From contig JAHFQV010000021.1 in assembly GCA_023259175.1 (NCBI GenBank), forward strand, positions 1-45,976: a stretch of DNA of 45,976 nt, in the 5' to 3' direction. The position numbers were made by a program, and so were the translations under genes. Source of the stretch: Oxalobacteraceae bacterium (lineage in GTDB: Bacteria > Pseudomonadota > Gammaproteobacteria > Burkholderiales > Burkholderiaceae_D). Of the stretch, positions 27,754-37,374 are shown in pieces. A model generated the notes under the pieces. It did not search any database, was not told the origin of the DNA, and saw only the letters and a list, made by a program, of their open reading frames with translations. The stretch's first letter is position 1. Each line of letters opens with the position of its first letter.

Positions 27754-30162
27754 ATGCGGAAAGTTTTTGTTCTAGGATATGCGTGGCATCATTTGGTGCT
27801 GACGGTGTTGATTGCAATGATGTCCTTGCAGGTACATGCTGGCAACGGACGTGAGCGCCTGTCGCTCGACCACGACTGGCGTTTCCATCTAGGTGATATC
27901 GTCACGCCGGCGCCGACCACGCATGACGAGACCTATAATGCCACCAAGGCTGGGAATGCCCGCGGTGCGGCGGCCATTGGGTTCAAGGATTCGGACTGGC
28001 GCAAGCTCGACCTGCCGCACGACTGGATGGTTGAAGGTCCGTTCGACGAACATGCCAATATTGCGCAAGGATATCGCCAGCGCGGTATTGGTTGGTATCG
28101 TCGTACACTGATTTTGTCAGAGAGCGATAAGGGTCGGCATGTCGAACTCGAATTCGATGCCATCGCTACCCACGCTACAGTTTGGGTGAATGGTAATCTG
28201 GTCAATCGCAACTGGTCTGGTTACAACGAAATCCGCATTGACGTTACTCCCTACCTTACCTACGGGACCAAGAATCCTAATACCATCGCCATCCGGGTTG
28301 ATGCCGACGCGATGGAGGGGTGGTGGTATGAAGGTGCCGGCATGTATCGTCACACGTGGTTAATTAAGACCAATGCCGTGCACGTCGTTCCAGATGGAAT
28401 GAAGGTCACGCCGCAACAGCTCGACACCAATGCGTGGCAGATTCCTACCGCCATCACACTCGATAACGATGGCAAGCAGGCCGCGCGCGTCGAAGTCGAA
28501 GTGACCGTCACCGACCCCGATGGCAAGCAGATCGCACAACGCACTACATCGGTCAATGTGCCAGTGCTGACGCAAGTGACGGCGCAGTTGCCAATCAAAA
28601 TCCAGCGCCCACAACTGTGGACATTGGCAAAGACAAATCTTTATCGTGTGAGCGCCATTGTACGGCGGGGCGGCAAGGTGCTAGACCAGATTGCGCTCAA
28701 TACGGGCTTTCGCACGATCCGCTTCGATGCCACGAAGGGTCTTTTTGTGAATGGCGAACACGTCAAACTGCAAGGGGTCTGTATCCATCAGGATCACGCC
28801 GGTGTCGGTGTTGCCATCCCTGATGCGATCTGGGAATATCGCTTGCGCCGCCTGAAGGAGTTAGGTGCAAATGCGATCCGCTTCTCGCACAATGCACCGG
28901 CTGCCGAAGTGCTCGACATGGTTGATCGCATGGGTTTTTTGGTCATGGATGAGAATCGCAACTTCAATCCGTCGCCGGACTACATGCGTCAGTTCGAGTG
29001 GATGCTCAAGCGCGACCGCCATCATCCTTCCGTGATTTTGTGGTCGGTATTTAATGAAGAGCCGATGCAGGCGACTGAGGCCGGCTACGAAATGGCACGC
29101 CGTATGGTCGCCACGGCAAAGGCACTCGATGGCACGCGACCGACGACGGCCGCGATGAACGGCGGCTTTCTTACGCCCCTCAATGTCTCCCATGCAGTCG
29201 ATGTCGTCGGCGCAAATTACAACGTGCCGGAATACGATAAATTTCACGCAGCGTATCCAGATAAGCCTTTCACCAGTTCGGAAGATACCTCGGCCTTCAT
29301 GACGCGTGGCGAGTTCGCAACGGATGAGGTACGCCATTTTTCAACCAGCTACGATGACGATTTTACGCCATGGGGCAACAGCCATCGGGATGCGTGGCAG
29401 GCGATTGCTACACGCGATTTCGTTGCAGGTGGTTTCATCTGGACCGGCTTTGACTATCACGGCGAGCCAACACCGTTCAAGTGGCCCTCGGTCGGTTCTA
29501 GCTTTGGCATTATGGATATCAATGGCTTTCCTAAGGCCGCGTTTTACCTGCACCAGACGCAGTGGGTCAAAGATCGGCCGCTGCTGTATATCGCGCCACA
29601 CTGGAACTGGTCAGGTAAGGAAGGGCAGGAGATTCGCGTGATGGTGATGAGCAATGCCGAACGTGTGAAGCTCTTGCTCAATGGACGCGAAATCGGCGAG
29701 CAGGCGGTTGACAATTACCGCATGAATTTTTTCAAGGTGGCCTATGCGCCTGGCAAGCTGGAGGCCATCGCTTACAGCAATGGCAAGGAAGTGATGCGCA
29801 CCAGCGTAGAGACCACCGGTGCTGCCGTGGCAATTGAGCTTGTGCCAGATCGTTCAGTAATGACTGGCGATGGCCGTGATGCCATGCCGGTCACAGTTCG
29901 CGCAGTCGATACTGAAGGACGTGTCGTACCAGTTGAAAGTCTTGAGGTGCGCTTTGATGTTAGCGGTGCTGGCCGTTTACTTGGGCACGGCAATGGCGAT
30001 CCGACTTCGCATGAAGATGAACAAGGTAAGACGCGCAAGCTGTTTAATGGGTTGGCGCAACTGATCGTGCAAAGTAAGCCGGAAAGTCAAGGTAGTATCG
30101 TGATCAGTGTGACCGCTACAGGCATGAAATCCGCGACACTTACCATCCCCATTCAGAATTGA
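27754..30162 (+). CDS. GH2 family beta-galactosidase, exported
   Basis: 802 residues with a signal peptide (cleavage near VHAGNG, about 29). Order of domains: GH2 sugar-binding jelly roll (about 35-210, with LPHDWMVEGPF and GIGWYRRTL), an immunoglobulin-like domain (about 212-320), the TIM barrel (about 325-620) and C-terminal DUF4982 plus Ig-like domains. GVCIHQDHAGVG, IRFSHNAPAAEVLDM and VILWSVFNEEPMQ give acid/base E435; the nucleophile is most likely E510 in FTSSED. This type is usually a beta-galactosidase and could free galactose in the periplasm for the symporter. It heads a + strand group with the lactonase (101 bases on) and the LysR gene. Beta-glucuronidase activity is less likely given the pathway genes. 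Confidence 0.9.
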   Translation: MRKVFVLGYAWHHLVLTVLIAMMSLQVHAGNGRERLSLDHDWRFHLGDIVTPAPTTHDETYNATKAGNARGAAAIGFKDSDWRKLDLPHDWMVEGPFDEHANIAQGYRQRGIGWYRRTLILSESDKGRHVELEFDAIATHATVWVNGNLVNRNWSGYNEIRIDVTPYLTYGTKNPNTIAIRVDADAMEGWWYEGAGMYRHTWLIKTNAVHVVPDGMKVTPQQLDTNAWQIPTAITLDNDGKQAARVEVEVTVTDPDGKQIAQRTTSVNVPVLTQVTAQLPIKIQRPQLWTLAKTNLYRVSAIVRRGGKVLDQIALNTGFRTIRFDATKGLFVNGEHVKLQGVCIHQDHAGVGVAIPDAIWEYRLRRLKELGANAIRFSHNAPAAEVLDMVDRMGFLVMDENRNFNPSPDYMRQFEWMLKRDRHHPSVILWSVFNEEPMQATEAGYEMARRMVATAKALDGTRPTTAAMNGGFLTPLNVSHAVDVVGANYNVPEYDKFHAAYPDKPFTSSEDTSAFMTRGEFATDEVRHFSTSYDDDFTPWGNSHRDAWQAIATRDFVAGGFIWTGFDYHGEPTPFKWPSVGSSFGIMDINGFPKAAFYLHQTQWVKDRPLLYIAPHWNWSGKEGQEIRVMVMSNAERVKLLLNGREIGEQAVDNYRMNFFKVAYAPGKLEAIAYSNGKEVMRTSVETTGAAVAIELVPDRSVMTGDGRDAMPVTVRAVDTEGRVVPVESLEVRFDVSGAGRLLGHGNGDPTSHEDEQGKTRKLFNGLAQLIVQSKPESQGSIVISVTATGMKSATLTIPIQN

Positions 30163-30263
30163 AATGAGTAGCAGAGCAAAAGGCAGCGACGGCGTGTCGC
30201 ACGAGCGAGATGCTCATCTTATTAGCAATCGGCGCAGATCGCCGTGACAGAAAGGATCTAGAT

Positions 30264-31187
30264 ATGCAAGTAGACGTAATGTCTCTAGCACTGCGCCAAC
30301 AGGCGGCACTGGGTGAAGGACTCGTGTGGGATCAATCTCGCCAGTGCTGGTGGTGGACTGATATCGAGGCTGCCATGGTTTATTGCTGGGATGGTGTAAA
30401 TTCGCTTCAGAGTTGGCGTGCGCCGGACCGAGTGGGTTCACTGGTTCTATGTCAGTCGGGGGCTTTGTTACTGGGCATGTCCAAGCGCATTGGCTTAGCG
30501 CGTAAGCCTAGTGAAGGCGACGCATTGGAAGTGGAATTTTTAGCTGCAGTGGATTCGGCCGAACCGCGCACGCGCATCAATGATGGAAGAGTTGATCGTG
30601 CAGGCAACTACGTCTTTGGGACGCTCAATGAATCGACAGATCGGCGTCCAATCGGTAGCTTCTATCAGTTTTCCCGTCGTTTTGGCTTGCGCCGCCTGGC
30701 ATTGCCTGCAGTTTCGATTGCCAATAGTATTTGCTTTAGTCCAGACGGTGCGACCATGTACTTCAGCGACACCCTGCAAGGCATAATTCAGCAATGCGAT
30801 TACGATGCTGTTTCGGCCAAGGTGAGTCGGATCCGCCACTTCGCTCGGCCAGATATTTTGCAGGCGGCACCGGATGGCGCAATTGTGGACCGCGAGGGTT
30901 GCGTGTGGAATGCCGAGTGGGGTAGTGGCACGCTGGCACGGTATAATGTGCGCGGCGAATTACTGATGCGGGTAGCGCTGCCAGTTCCACAGCCGACTTG
31001 TCCGGCCATCGGTGGCGCACAGCTTAACAGGCTACTGGTTACTAGTGCACGTTGTGATCTGGATCGAGATGATTTGGCACGTTGGCCATTGTCGGGCAGC
31101 GTGTTTGGCTGTATGTTAGAACAGCCATTAGGCTTGGAAGATGCACTGTTCAATGACATTGAATCGGACAATGAACTTTCTATTTAA
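30264..31187 (+). CDS. SMP-30/gluconolactonase family lactonase, probable galactonolactonase
   Basis: 307 residues from ATG 30264, which follows AAAGGA; the in-frame ATG at 30210 has no ribosome site. The six-bladed propeller shows the metal ligands E18 (LGEGLVWD), N154 (IANSICFSPDG) and D204 (PDGAIVD), the same positions as in human SMP-30, and RINDGRVDRAGN with N106 for substrate binding. It should open the galactonolactone made by GalD to galactonate, filling the only missing step of the pathway. No signal peptide, so cytoplasmic. The gluconolactone- versus galactonolactone preference cannot be read from the sequence. Confidence 0.87.
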   Translation: MQVDVMSLALRQQAALGEGLVWDQSRQCWWWTDIEAAMVYCWDGVNSLQSWRAPDRVGSLVLCQSGALLLGMSKRIGLARKPSEGDALEVEFLAAVDSAEPRTRINDGRVDRAGNYVFGTLNESTDRRPIGSFYQFSRRFGLRRLALPAVSIANSICFSPDGATMYFSDTLQGIIQQCDYDAVSAKVSRIRHFARPDILQAAPDGAIVDREGCVWNAEWGSGTLARYNVRGELLMRVALPVPQPTCPAIGGAQLNRLLVTSARCDLDRDDLARWPLSGSVFGCMLEQPLGLEDALFNDIESDNELSI

Positions 31188-31199
31188 AAAACGACGTGA

Positions 31200-31224
31200 G
31201 CAAGTATAAGCGTCTACTACTTGC
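31200..31224. promoter_or_regulatory. Inverted repeat upstream of the LysR gene
   Basis: GCAAGTA (31200-31206) and TACTTGC (31218-31224) are perfect 7-bp arms 11 bases apart, 13 bases after the lactonase stop and 84 bases before the regulator. It may be an autoregulatory LysR site or a weak transcript-ending hairpin. Confidence 0.3.
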
Positions 31225-31308
31225 CATACCTCGGTGGATAGTGGTACATGTGCTGAACGCTTGACTGAAGGTGTGTCACGTCATTTGCCTCGACTTTTTG
31301 GAGTTATC

Positions 31309-32274
31309 ATGCATTTGCCCAGTTCTGACCGCTTCGTGCGTGCGCATTTGAAGACCCGTCACCTAGTGCTATTAGTTGAACTGGGTCGTCATAAGTCAAT
31401 TTTACACGCGGCCGTAGCAGCCAATATGACGCAGCCAGGTGCATCTAAGCTGTTGGCTGAACTTGAATATGCGCTCGGTGTACAGCTATTTGAACGAGTT
31501 GCCCGCGGCATTGTACCGACCTGGTATGGTGAGGTAATGATACGGCGCGCCGGATCCGCTTTAGCCGAGCTCGACGCGGCTCATCAGGAAGTGATGGAGC
31601 TAGTATCAGGGCTGTCCGGGCGGGTCGCAATCGGGAGTGTAATGACACCGTCAACACGGCTGCTTCCGGACGCGGTAAACTTGCTTAAGCAGCGCCACGC
31701 GCGACTACATGTTTCGATTGTGGTTGAGACCAGTAAGCTTCTATTGCAGCGTCTACGTGCTGGTGAACTGGACATGGTGATTGGTCGCGTACTGGACGGA
31801 AACTCACCCGATAGCTTGAATTTTGAGCCGCTCACCGATGAACCGCACAGCTTGATCGCGCGCGCCGGACATCCGTTGGCGCAGCACGAAAAACTAGGTT
31901 TGGCTGAATTGGCGGAGCAAGCCTGGATAGTGCCACCCGCCGGCAGCGTACTGCGTGACCGTTTGACGGCACTGTTCCTCGGGCAAGGTCTCGATCTTCC
32001 GAGTGAAACTGTAGAAACCATGTCGCTACCAGTTACCACCAGTTTGTTGATCGGGAGTGACATGGTGGCGGCGTTACCAGAGGAGCCAGTACGTACCTGG
32101 CTCGATGCCGGTTTGCTGACCGTGTTGCCGATTGACCTAGGTTTGCGGATGGACGTGTATGGCATCATTACTCGTCGCCAGCACCAACTTTCGCCGGGCG
32201 CGCAGGCGATGCTCAATGCACTGCACCAAATTTCGCTTAGATGTGATGGAACAAAGCTCGCAAATGAGGATTAG
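31309..32274 (+). CDS. LysR family transcriptional regulator of the galactose locus
   Basis: 321 residues from ATG 31309, which is preceded by TTGGAG; the frame is open 25 codons further but without support. An N-terminal winged helix-turn-helix (about 17-75, recognition part MTQPGASKLLAELEYALG) is followed by the two-lobe effector domain (about 98-310, GRVAIGSVMTPSTRLLP). It resembles the GbpR-type regulators that respond to galactose and related sugars in rhizobia. It lies 121 bases after the lactonase gene. As the only regulator within the locus it is the best candidate for the T-N11-A box at 18060 and the shared promoter blocks (inference). Confidence 0.87.
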   Translation: MHLPSSDRFVRAHLKTRHLVLLVELGRHKSILHAAVAANMTQPGASKLLAELEYALGVQLFERVARGIVPTWYGEVMIRRAGSALAELDAAHQEVMELVSGLSGRVAIGSVMTPSTRLLPDAVNLLKQRHARLHVSIVVETSKLLLQRLRAGELDMVIGRVLDGNSPDSLNFEPLTDEPHSLIARAGHPLAQHEKLGLAELAEQAWIVPPAGSVLRDRLTALFLGQGLDLPSETVETMSLPVTTSLLIGSDMVAALPEEPVRTWLDAGLLTVLPIDLGLRMDVYGIITRRQHQLSPGAQAMLNALHQISLRCDGTKLANED

Positions 32275-32281
32275 TGTATTG

Positions 32282-32457
32282 AACCGAGATTTTCCATTAG
32301 GCGCACCTGCGGCGCTATTTGTGCGTTGACGGCGCATTTTCGGCCATTTTTGTTGCTCTTCGTTGCCAATAGCTAGCTATTGGCGCCTCATTCGCAGCAA
32401 AACTGTCTCGAAAAGTGCATCCGTCATCATCACAAATCCTAATGGAAAATCTCGGTT
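32282..32457. repeat. 176-bp MITE-like element after the LysR gene
   Basis: Perfect 20-bp inverted ends at 32282-32301 (AACCGAGATTTTCC...) and 32438-32457 flank a non-coding core. Inside lies a 20-bp perfect palindrome at 32365-32384 centred on AGCTAGCT. It starts eight bases after the LysR stop and could serve as its terminator. No clear target duplication. The remaining bases to birA (32458-32647) hold no gene that I can see, only the presumed birA promoter. Confidence 0.8.
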
Positions 32458-32647
32458 GAAACTAAATTCTTAGATGTAGGCGCTGATAATTTATATGTCA
32501 TTAAGCCATGGATTTTAGGTTGATGCAGACTTTGGAATAGCCAGTGTTGTAGTTGCCGGCTCATAAATCAAAAAACCGTTGAATTTTGGATGAGCTCCGA
32601 CATCAGAAATTTTCCTAAATTGACACACAAAATGATGGAATCGACGC

Positions 32648-33457
32648 ATGCAATTGAATGCCGAAAAAATTCGAATCCGACTCAAGCAACTCCAGTTGAA
32701 GGAACATGATTTCAGCGCAGCTTTGACCAGTGTTCAAATCGAAGTGGTCGCGGAAACCGGGTCAACCAATACCGACCTGATGCGGCGCGCGCAGACTTTG
32801 GCTGGCCCCGTGCTCTTGGTGGCGCTGCATCAGACTGCTGGACGTGGCCGGGCAGGACGGACTTGGCATTCCGAAGCCGGGGCGGTGTTGACCTTTTCTT
32901 TGGCTTGGCATTTTTCATTGACGGCGCAGCAGTTGATGGGGCTACCTTTGGTGGTGGGTTTGGCGGTGGCAGAAACTTTGCGCGAAATGGGTGTGCCAGT
33001 GTCGCTTAAGTGGCCCAATGATATTTTGAAAGATGGAAAAAAATTAGGCGGCATTTTGCTGGAATCCTGTCCTGGTGCTGAGGGAGGAAGCTGGGCGGTG
33101 ATCGGTATTGGGCTCAATCTCTCGGTGCCGGACGCACTGGAAGCGCGTATTGGGCAAGCGGTCGCAGACGCGCTCTGGCTGGCACAAATGGATAGAAATC
33201 ATTTACTTGCCGCCTTGACTCATGCGCTACAGGTGCGCCTTGCTTATTTTGAACAAGTCGGTTTTGCGGGGTTTGTGGCACGTTGGAATCATTTACATGC
33301 GTTTGCGAATCAAGTCGTGACGGTGCAGGATCAAGGCCGCGTACTGCAGCAGGGCGTGGCCTTAGGGGTTGATGACAGTGCTTGTTTGTTGTTGCAGACG
33401 GAAACCGGACTGGCGCGGGTACATGCCGGGGATGTTTCGCTACGGCTTGTGGGGTAA
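32648..33457 (+). CDS. birA: Biotin--[acetyl-CoA-carboxylase] ligase
   Basis: 269 residues. The catalytic domain is complete: TGSTNTD, GRGRAGRTW at 65-73 for biotinyl-AMP formation, KWPNDI at 121-126 and GGILLE, then a C-terminal SH3-like domain (about 220-267). The N-terminal 30 residues are too short for the DNA-binding domain of E. coli BirA, so this is a monofunctional ligase that does not itself repress biotin genes. It attaches biotin to the AccB subunit. coaX follows after 48 bases; birA-coaX is a usual pair in Burkholderiales. Confidence 0.95.
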   Translation: MQLNAEKIRIRLKQLQLKEHDFSAALTSVQIEVVAETGSTNTDLMRRAQTLAGPVLLVALHQTAGRGRAGRTWHSEAGAVLTFSLAWHFSLTAQQLMGLPLVVGLAVAETLREMGVPVSLKWPNDILKDGKKLGGILLESCPGAEGGSWAVIGIGLNLSVPDALEARIGQAVADALWLAQMDRNHLLAALTHALQVRLAYFEQVGFAGFVARWNHLHAFANQVVTVQDQGRVLQQGVALGVDDSACLLLQTETGLARVHAGDVSLRLVG

Positions 33458-33505
33458 AATGAGATTTTTCTCGCCGCGCTGAAACTACAATGCGCTGAAA
33501 CCACG

Positions 33506-34342
33506 ATGTTGCTATTGATCGATGTTGGTAATACCCGCATTAAATGGGCCTATCATGCACAGGAAGTTAGCGCTGCCTCGACCTTGCGTGACAGCGGCTC
33601 TTTGCGTGAAGCTGTGCTGGGTGAAATTGATCGTGTGGATGTCGCTCAACTGGCACTTTTGCTGCCGTTTGCACAGATTGAACGCGTATTGATTTCTAAT
33701 GTGGCGGGTGCCGATCTGCAAGCCCAGCTCGAAGCGCTCTTGCTAACGCGTTACCCAGAGGCCGCGATACGACAATTTCACGCGCTGCCTTCTTGTGCCG
33801 GTTTGCAAAATTGCTACCAATATCCCGAAAAGCTGGGCAGCGATCGTTTTGCCTCGAGCATCGCTGCGCGGCATTTGTTTCCAGAAAAAGCCTTGATTGT
33901 GGCGACCTGCGGGACGGCAACGACCATCGATTGTGTGTCGGCACAAGCGCAATTTTTGGGCGGTATGATACTGCCAGGATTGCAAACGATGGCCAGTTCT
34001 TTGGCGCGTAATACTGCCCAGCTACCCGAAATTTTGCAAGGCTTTGTTCAGACTTCAGTGCCAACGGCATTTGCTTTAGAAACCCAGCAAGCGATCCGGA
34101 GCGGCTGTATTTTGGCGCAGACGGGGGCGATTCATGCAGCGCTCAAACAAATGGCAGAACTTAGCGGCGAAGTTCCGATTTTGCTCATTTCAGGTGGGGC
34201 GGCGGCTTATTTGAAATCCTCGCTGGATACTTCATTGTGCGACCGCCTAGAACACATCGACAATTTAGTGTTAATGGGTCTTTTAGTCGTGGCACAATAC
34301 GGCGAAACCGATGTAGCCGCTTCGTCCGCCATTTTCTCCTAA
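33506..34342 (+). CDS. coaX: Type III pantothenate kinase
   Basis: 278 residues of the CoaX family (ASKHA fold). It starts with the phosphate loop LLIDVGNTRIKWA (DVGNT at 6-10), has KLGSDRF with the catalytic D113, CGTATTIDCV at 135-144, and FLGGMILPGLQTM. It phosphorylates pantothenate, the first step of coenzyme A synthesis, is insensitive to CoA feedback and usually needs K+ or NH4+. It is downstream of birA and followed after 33 bases by a SPOR-domain gene on the same strand. Confidence 0.96.
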   Translation: MLLLIDVGNTRIKWAYHAQEVSAASTLRDSGSLREAVLGEIDRVDVAQLALLLPFAQIERVLISNVAGADLQAQLEALLLTRYPEAAIRQFHALPSCAGLQNCYQYPEKLGSDRFASSIAARHLFPEKALIVATCGTATTIDCVSAQAQFLGGMILPGLQTMASSLARNTAQLPEILQGFVQTSVPTAFALETQQAIRSGCILAQTGAIHAALKQMAELSGEVPILLISGGAAAYLKSSLDTSLCDRLEHIDNLVLMGLLVVAQYGETDVAASSAIFS

Positions 34343-34375
34343 CCGCCTTGCCAATCACTGAGATAGAAAAACTTT

Positions 34376-35074
34376 ATGTTGCGTTTCTTTTTTTGGATTT
34401 TATTGATTATCAATGCGGCCTTGGCGGCTGCTTTTTTCGGTGTGTTCGACCATTTTTTTGCGGATTTTTCACAAGAAAAACATGAGCCTGAACGCTTGAA
34501 ACAGGAAAAAAATCCCGAGCGTATGCAAATTTTGTCGGCCAGTTCCGCCCAAGCGATCTTGGATGCGCAAGTGAAAAAAGCGCAAGCACCGATCGCATGC
34601 TGGGAGGCGGGAAATTTCAATGCGGCGGACAGTAAAGTTTTTGAAGATCGCCTTAAATCTTTGGCTTTAGCTTCAAGGCAAACGCGTGCAGAAATCGCAG
34701 AAGTGGCCACGAATATGGTGTACTTGCCTTCCTTCGGTAGTAAAGATGCGGCGGACAAAAAAGTCGTCCAACTTAAAAAATTAGGCATCGAAGATATGTA
34801 CGTGGTGCAGGATCAATCCCCACTCAAATGGGGCATCTCACTGGGCGTATTTAAAACACCGGATGCGGCCAAGGCTTACCTAGCAAGTCTGGTCAAAAAA
34901 GGATTGAAAGAGGCGCGGATTGCCCCGCGCGCCGTGAGCGCTGCGAAGATGGTGTATCGTTTTCAAAATATCACGCCCGAAGAAAAAGCAGCGATAGAAC
35001 AAGCACGCGCCAATTTTGCCAGTGTCGAAACACATGAGTGCAAAATGAAAGCCGAAGAGCCGCTGGCAAAATAG
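34376..35074 (+). CDS. SPOR-domain membrane protein
   Basis: 232 residues. One N-terminal transmembrane segment (about 4-24, FFFWILLIINAALAAAFFG), a charged Lys/Glu linker, then a SPOR-like fold at about 110-195 (VYLPSFGSKDAADKKVVQLKKLGIEDMYVV and WGISLGVFKTPDAAKAYLASL). SPOR domains bind denuded septal peptidoglycan, so a role in the cell envelope or division is likely. The cytoplasm-to-periplasm orientation is presumed. It is in line with birA and coaX and may share their transcript. Confidence 0.8.
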   Translation: MLRFFFWILLIINAALAAAFFGVFDHFFADFSQEKHEPERLKQEKNPERMQILSASSAQAILDAQVKKAQAPIACWEAGNFNAADSKVFEDRLKSLALASRQTRAEIAEVATNMVYLPSFGSKDAADKKVVQLKKLGIEDMYVVQDQSPLKWGISLGVFKTPDAAKAYLASLVKKGLKEARIAPRAVSAAKMVYRFQNITPEEKAAIEQARANFASVETHECKMKAEEPLAK

Positions 35075-35121
35075 TTTGTGCTCCTTTGTGCTCATTTGCG
35101 TTCACCATTCGAAAGTAAAAC

Positions 35122-35961
35122 ATGCAAGCTGCATTTCATCTACAGCGTGGATCGACCCCTATTTTGGTGTCGATGCCGCATGTGGGAACCCATATTCCCG
35201 AGCGCATAGCGCAGCAACTTCTTCCTATCGCGCAGCAAAAAGCCGATACCGACTGGCATTTGCCTTTGCTCTACGATATGTTATCTGAGATGGGAATCTC
35301 CACCGTGCAGGCCACCCATTCACGTTACGTGATCGACCTTAATCGCCCTAAGGATGATGTCAACCTGTATCCGGGACAGGACACCACGGGTTTGTGTCCA
35401 CTCGATACCTTTGCTAAAGAAGCTTTGTATCGTGCGGGGAAAGAACCGAACGCGGCCGAGGTAAATCAGCGCGTAAGCGACCACTGGCAGGCCTATCACG
35501 ATACTTTGGAACAGGAATTGCAGCGCATCCGCGCCGAGCACGGCATTGCCATTTTATGGGATGCACATTCGATTGCGTCCCATGTGCCGCGTTTTTTTCA
35601 AGGCCGTTTGCCCGATCTTAATTTTGGTACAGCGAACGGAAATGCCTGCGCCGATTCTTTACAGACCGCACTCGCGCATTGTTTAGAAAATGCTGCGAGC
35701 GCCAATCCCGACTCAGCCTACACCCATGTTTTTAACGGACGATTTAAAGGTGGGTATATCACGCGCCATTACGGTCAGCCGCAAGCGAATATTCACGCCG
35801 TACAATTGGAGATGAGCCAATGCGTGTACATGGACGAGGCCGCGCCCTATGCTTATCGCCCTGATCTGGCGCAGAAGGTACAGCCACTATTACGCACGCT
35901 TTTACAAACTTGCCAAACTTGGGCAAATGCGTGGAAAAAAGAAAACGGGACAGTGCTATGA
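35122..35961 (+). CDS. hutG: N-formylglutamate amidohydrolase
   Basis: 279 residues of the N-formylglutamate deformylase family. Signatures visible: PILVSMPHVGTHIP, DTDWHLPLLYD, SRYVIDLNRP, ILWDAHSI and GGYITRHYG with QLEMSQCVYM, which together form the metal-dependent site. It releases formate from N-formylglutamate to give glutamate, the last step of the five-step histidine degradation route. It overlaps hutF by four bases (ATGA), which supplies its substrate. The rest of hut (hutH, hutU, hutI) is not in this window. Confidence 0.95.
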   Translation: MQAAFHLQRGSTPILVSMPHVGTHIPERIAQQLLPIAQQKADTDWHLPLLYDMLSEMGISTVQATHSRYVIDLNRPKDDVNLYPGQDTTGLCPLDTFAKEALYRAGKEPNAAEVNQRVSDHWQAYHDTLEQELQRIRAEHGIAILWDAHSIASHVPRFFQGRLPDLNFGTANGNACADSLQTALAHCLENAASANPDSAYTHVFNGRFKGGYITRHYGQPQANIHAVQLEMSQCVYMDEAAPYAYRPDLAQKVQPLLRTLLQTCQTWANAWKKENGTVL

Positions 35962-37337
35962 CATCGAACGAAAATTCCAGCCTGTTTGCACAACATATTT
36001 TGTTCTCGGACGGCTGGGCCAATAATGTGCGTCTGCATTGGGATAGCACAGGCAATATTTCTCAAATCGAGCGTGATGCCCAAGCGGGCGCGTTTGAAAA
36101 ACAGCAGACTTATGTACTGCCAGGGATGACCAATCTGCACTCGCATGCCTTCCAAAGAGCGATGGCCGGCATGACAGAAATAGCCGGTGAGGGACCCGAT
36201 AGCTTTTGGACTTGGCGCGACCTGATGTATCGTTTTGCGCTGGCCATCACGCCTGAGCAAATTCACGCGATTGCTGCGCAACTTTATACCGAATGTTTGC
36301 GTCACGGATATACCTCGGTCTGTGAATTTCATTACCTGCATCGGGCGGAAAATGGCGCGTTCTATGACAACCCAGCCGAGATGTCGGAACAGGTCATCGC
36401 CGCGGCGAATGTCACGGGAATGGGGCTCTCTATGCTGCCCGTTCTGTACAGTTACGCCGATTTCAATGAGCAGCCATTACGCGATGATCAGCGACGTTTC
36501 AAAACCGATGTGGCCTCGATTTTAGATTTAATTCACGCGCTAGAAAAACAGCGCAATGGGCAAATCGAAATTGGCGTGGCACCGCATTCTTTGCGGGCGG
36601 CCAGCATAGCGCAAATTCGTGAACTGGTGGGCGCTTTGCCCGCCAATCGACCGATCCATATTCACATCGCCGAACAGCAGCGTGAGGTGCAAGCTTGTTT
36701 AGCGGCGACTGGGCAGCGCCCGGTTGAATTACTGCTCGCCACGCAAGCGGTCGATGCGCGTTGGTGTTTGGTGCATGCAACTCATTTGACGGAACAGGAA
36801 GTCAAAGGCATGGCGACATCCGGTGCCGTGGCGGGGATTTGTACTAGCACCGAAGGTAATTTAGGTGATGGCTTTTTTGAGCTGCCCGATTACATCGCGC
36901 AAGGCGGTTATTTGGGAATAGGCACCGATAGCCATGTTTCGCAAAGCGTCGTCGAAGAAATTCGTTGGCTAGAATATGGACAACGTTTGCGCACACAAAA
37001 ACGTAACGTCGCCAGTCTTCCTGGGCAAAGACGGGTGGCGGACTTTTTGTGGCAGGCCTGCCTACAAGGTGGGGCGCGCGCCTCGGGACGTGCTGTGGGG
37101 GAAGTAGCTTTGCATAAACGCGCTGATCTTTTAATTCTCGATGATCAGCACCCTAATCTGCAAGATCTGCCCTCGGCGCAAGTATTGAGTAGTTTGATCT
37201 TTTCGGGGAACGATAGAATGATACGCGATGTCATAGTCGGTGGTCGTTGCGTTGTGCGGGAGGGTCGCCATGTTCTGCAAGATCAAGTGCAAACACAATT
37301 CGTCAATTGTATGCGACAACTACGTACATTGGCTTAG
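35958..37337 (+). CDS. hutF: Formimidoylglutamate deiminase
   Basis: 459 residues from ATG 35958, which overlaps the hutG stop; an upstream ATG at 35910 lies within hutG. Amidohydrolase fold with H61 and H63 (NLHSHAFQR), H236 (HIHIAEQ), E239, H273 (VHATHL) and D324 (GTDSH), which correspond with a shift of four or five to the zinc and catalytic residues of Pseudomonas aeruginosa HutF. It converts N-formimidoylglutamate to N-formylglutamate and ammonia, feeding HutG. The pair shows the organism uses the five-step histidine route rather than direct HutG-type formiminoglutamase. Confidence 0.95.
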   Translation: MTSNENSSLFAQHILFSDGWANNVRLHWDSTGNISQIERDAQAGAFEKQQTYVLPGMTNLHSHAFQRAMAGMTEIAGEGPDSFWTWRDLMYRFALAITPEQIHAIAAQLYTECLRHGYTSVCEFHYLHRAENGAFYDNPAEMSEQVIAAANVTGMGLSMLPVLYSYADFNEQPLRDDQRRFKTDVASILDLIHALEKQRNGQIEIGVAPHSLRAASIAQIRELVGALPANRPIHIHIAEQQREVQACLAATGQRPVELLLATQAVDARWCLVHATHLTEQEVKGMATSGAVAGICTSTEGNLGDGFFELPDYIAQGGYLGIGTDSHVSQSVVEEIRWLEYGQRLRTQKRNVASLPGQRRVADFLWQACLQGGARASGRAVGEVALHKRADLLILDDQHPNLQDLPSAQVLSSLIFSGNDRMIRDVIVGGRCVVREGRHVLQDQVQTQFVNCMRQLRTLA

Positions 37338-37374
37338 CTAAACTCGATTCAATCATAAAGAAAGTAAATATCGA

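Noticed and set aside
32282-32457. CRISPR or tandem repeat array
   Set aside because: Only two inverted arms and one inner palindrome; there are no regularly spaced direct repeats here or anywhere else in the window.
35075-35110. Tandem-like words TGTGCTCCTTTGTGCTC ahead of hutG
   Set aside because: Too short and imperfect to call a repeat; it may be another trace of the repeat family at 8329 but this cannot be supported.
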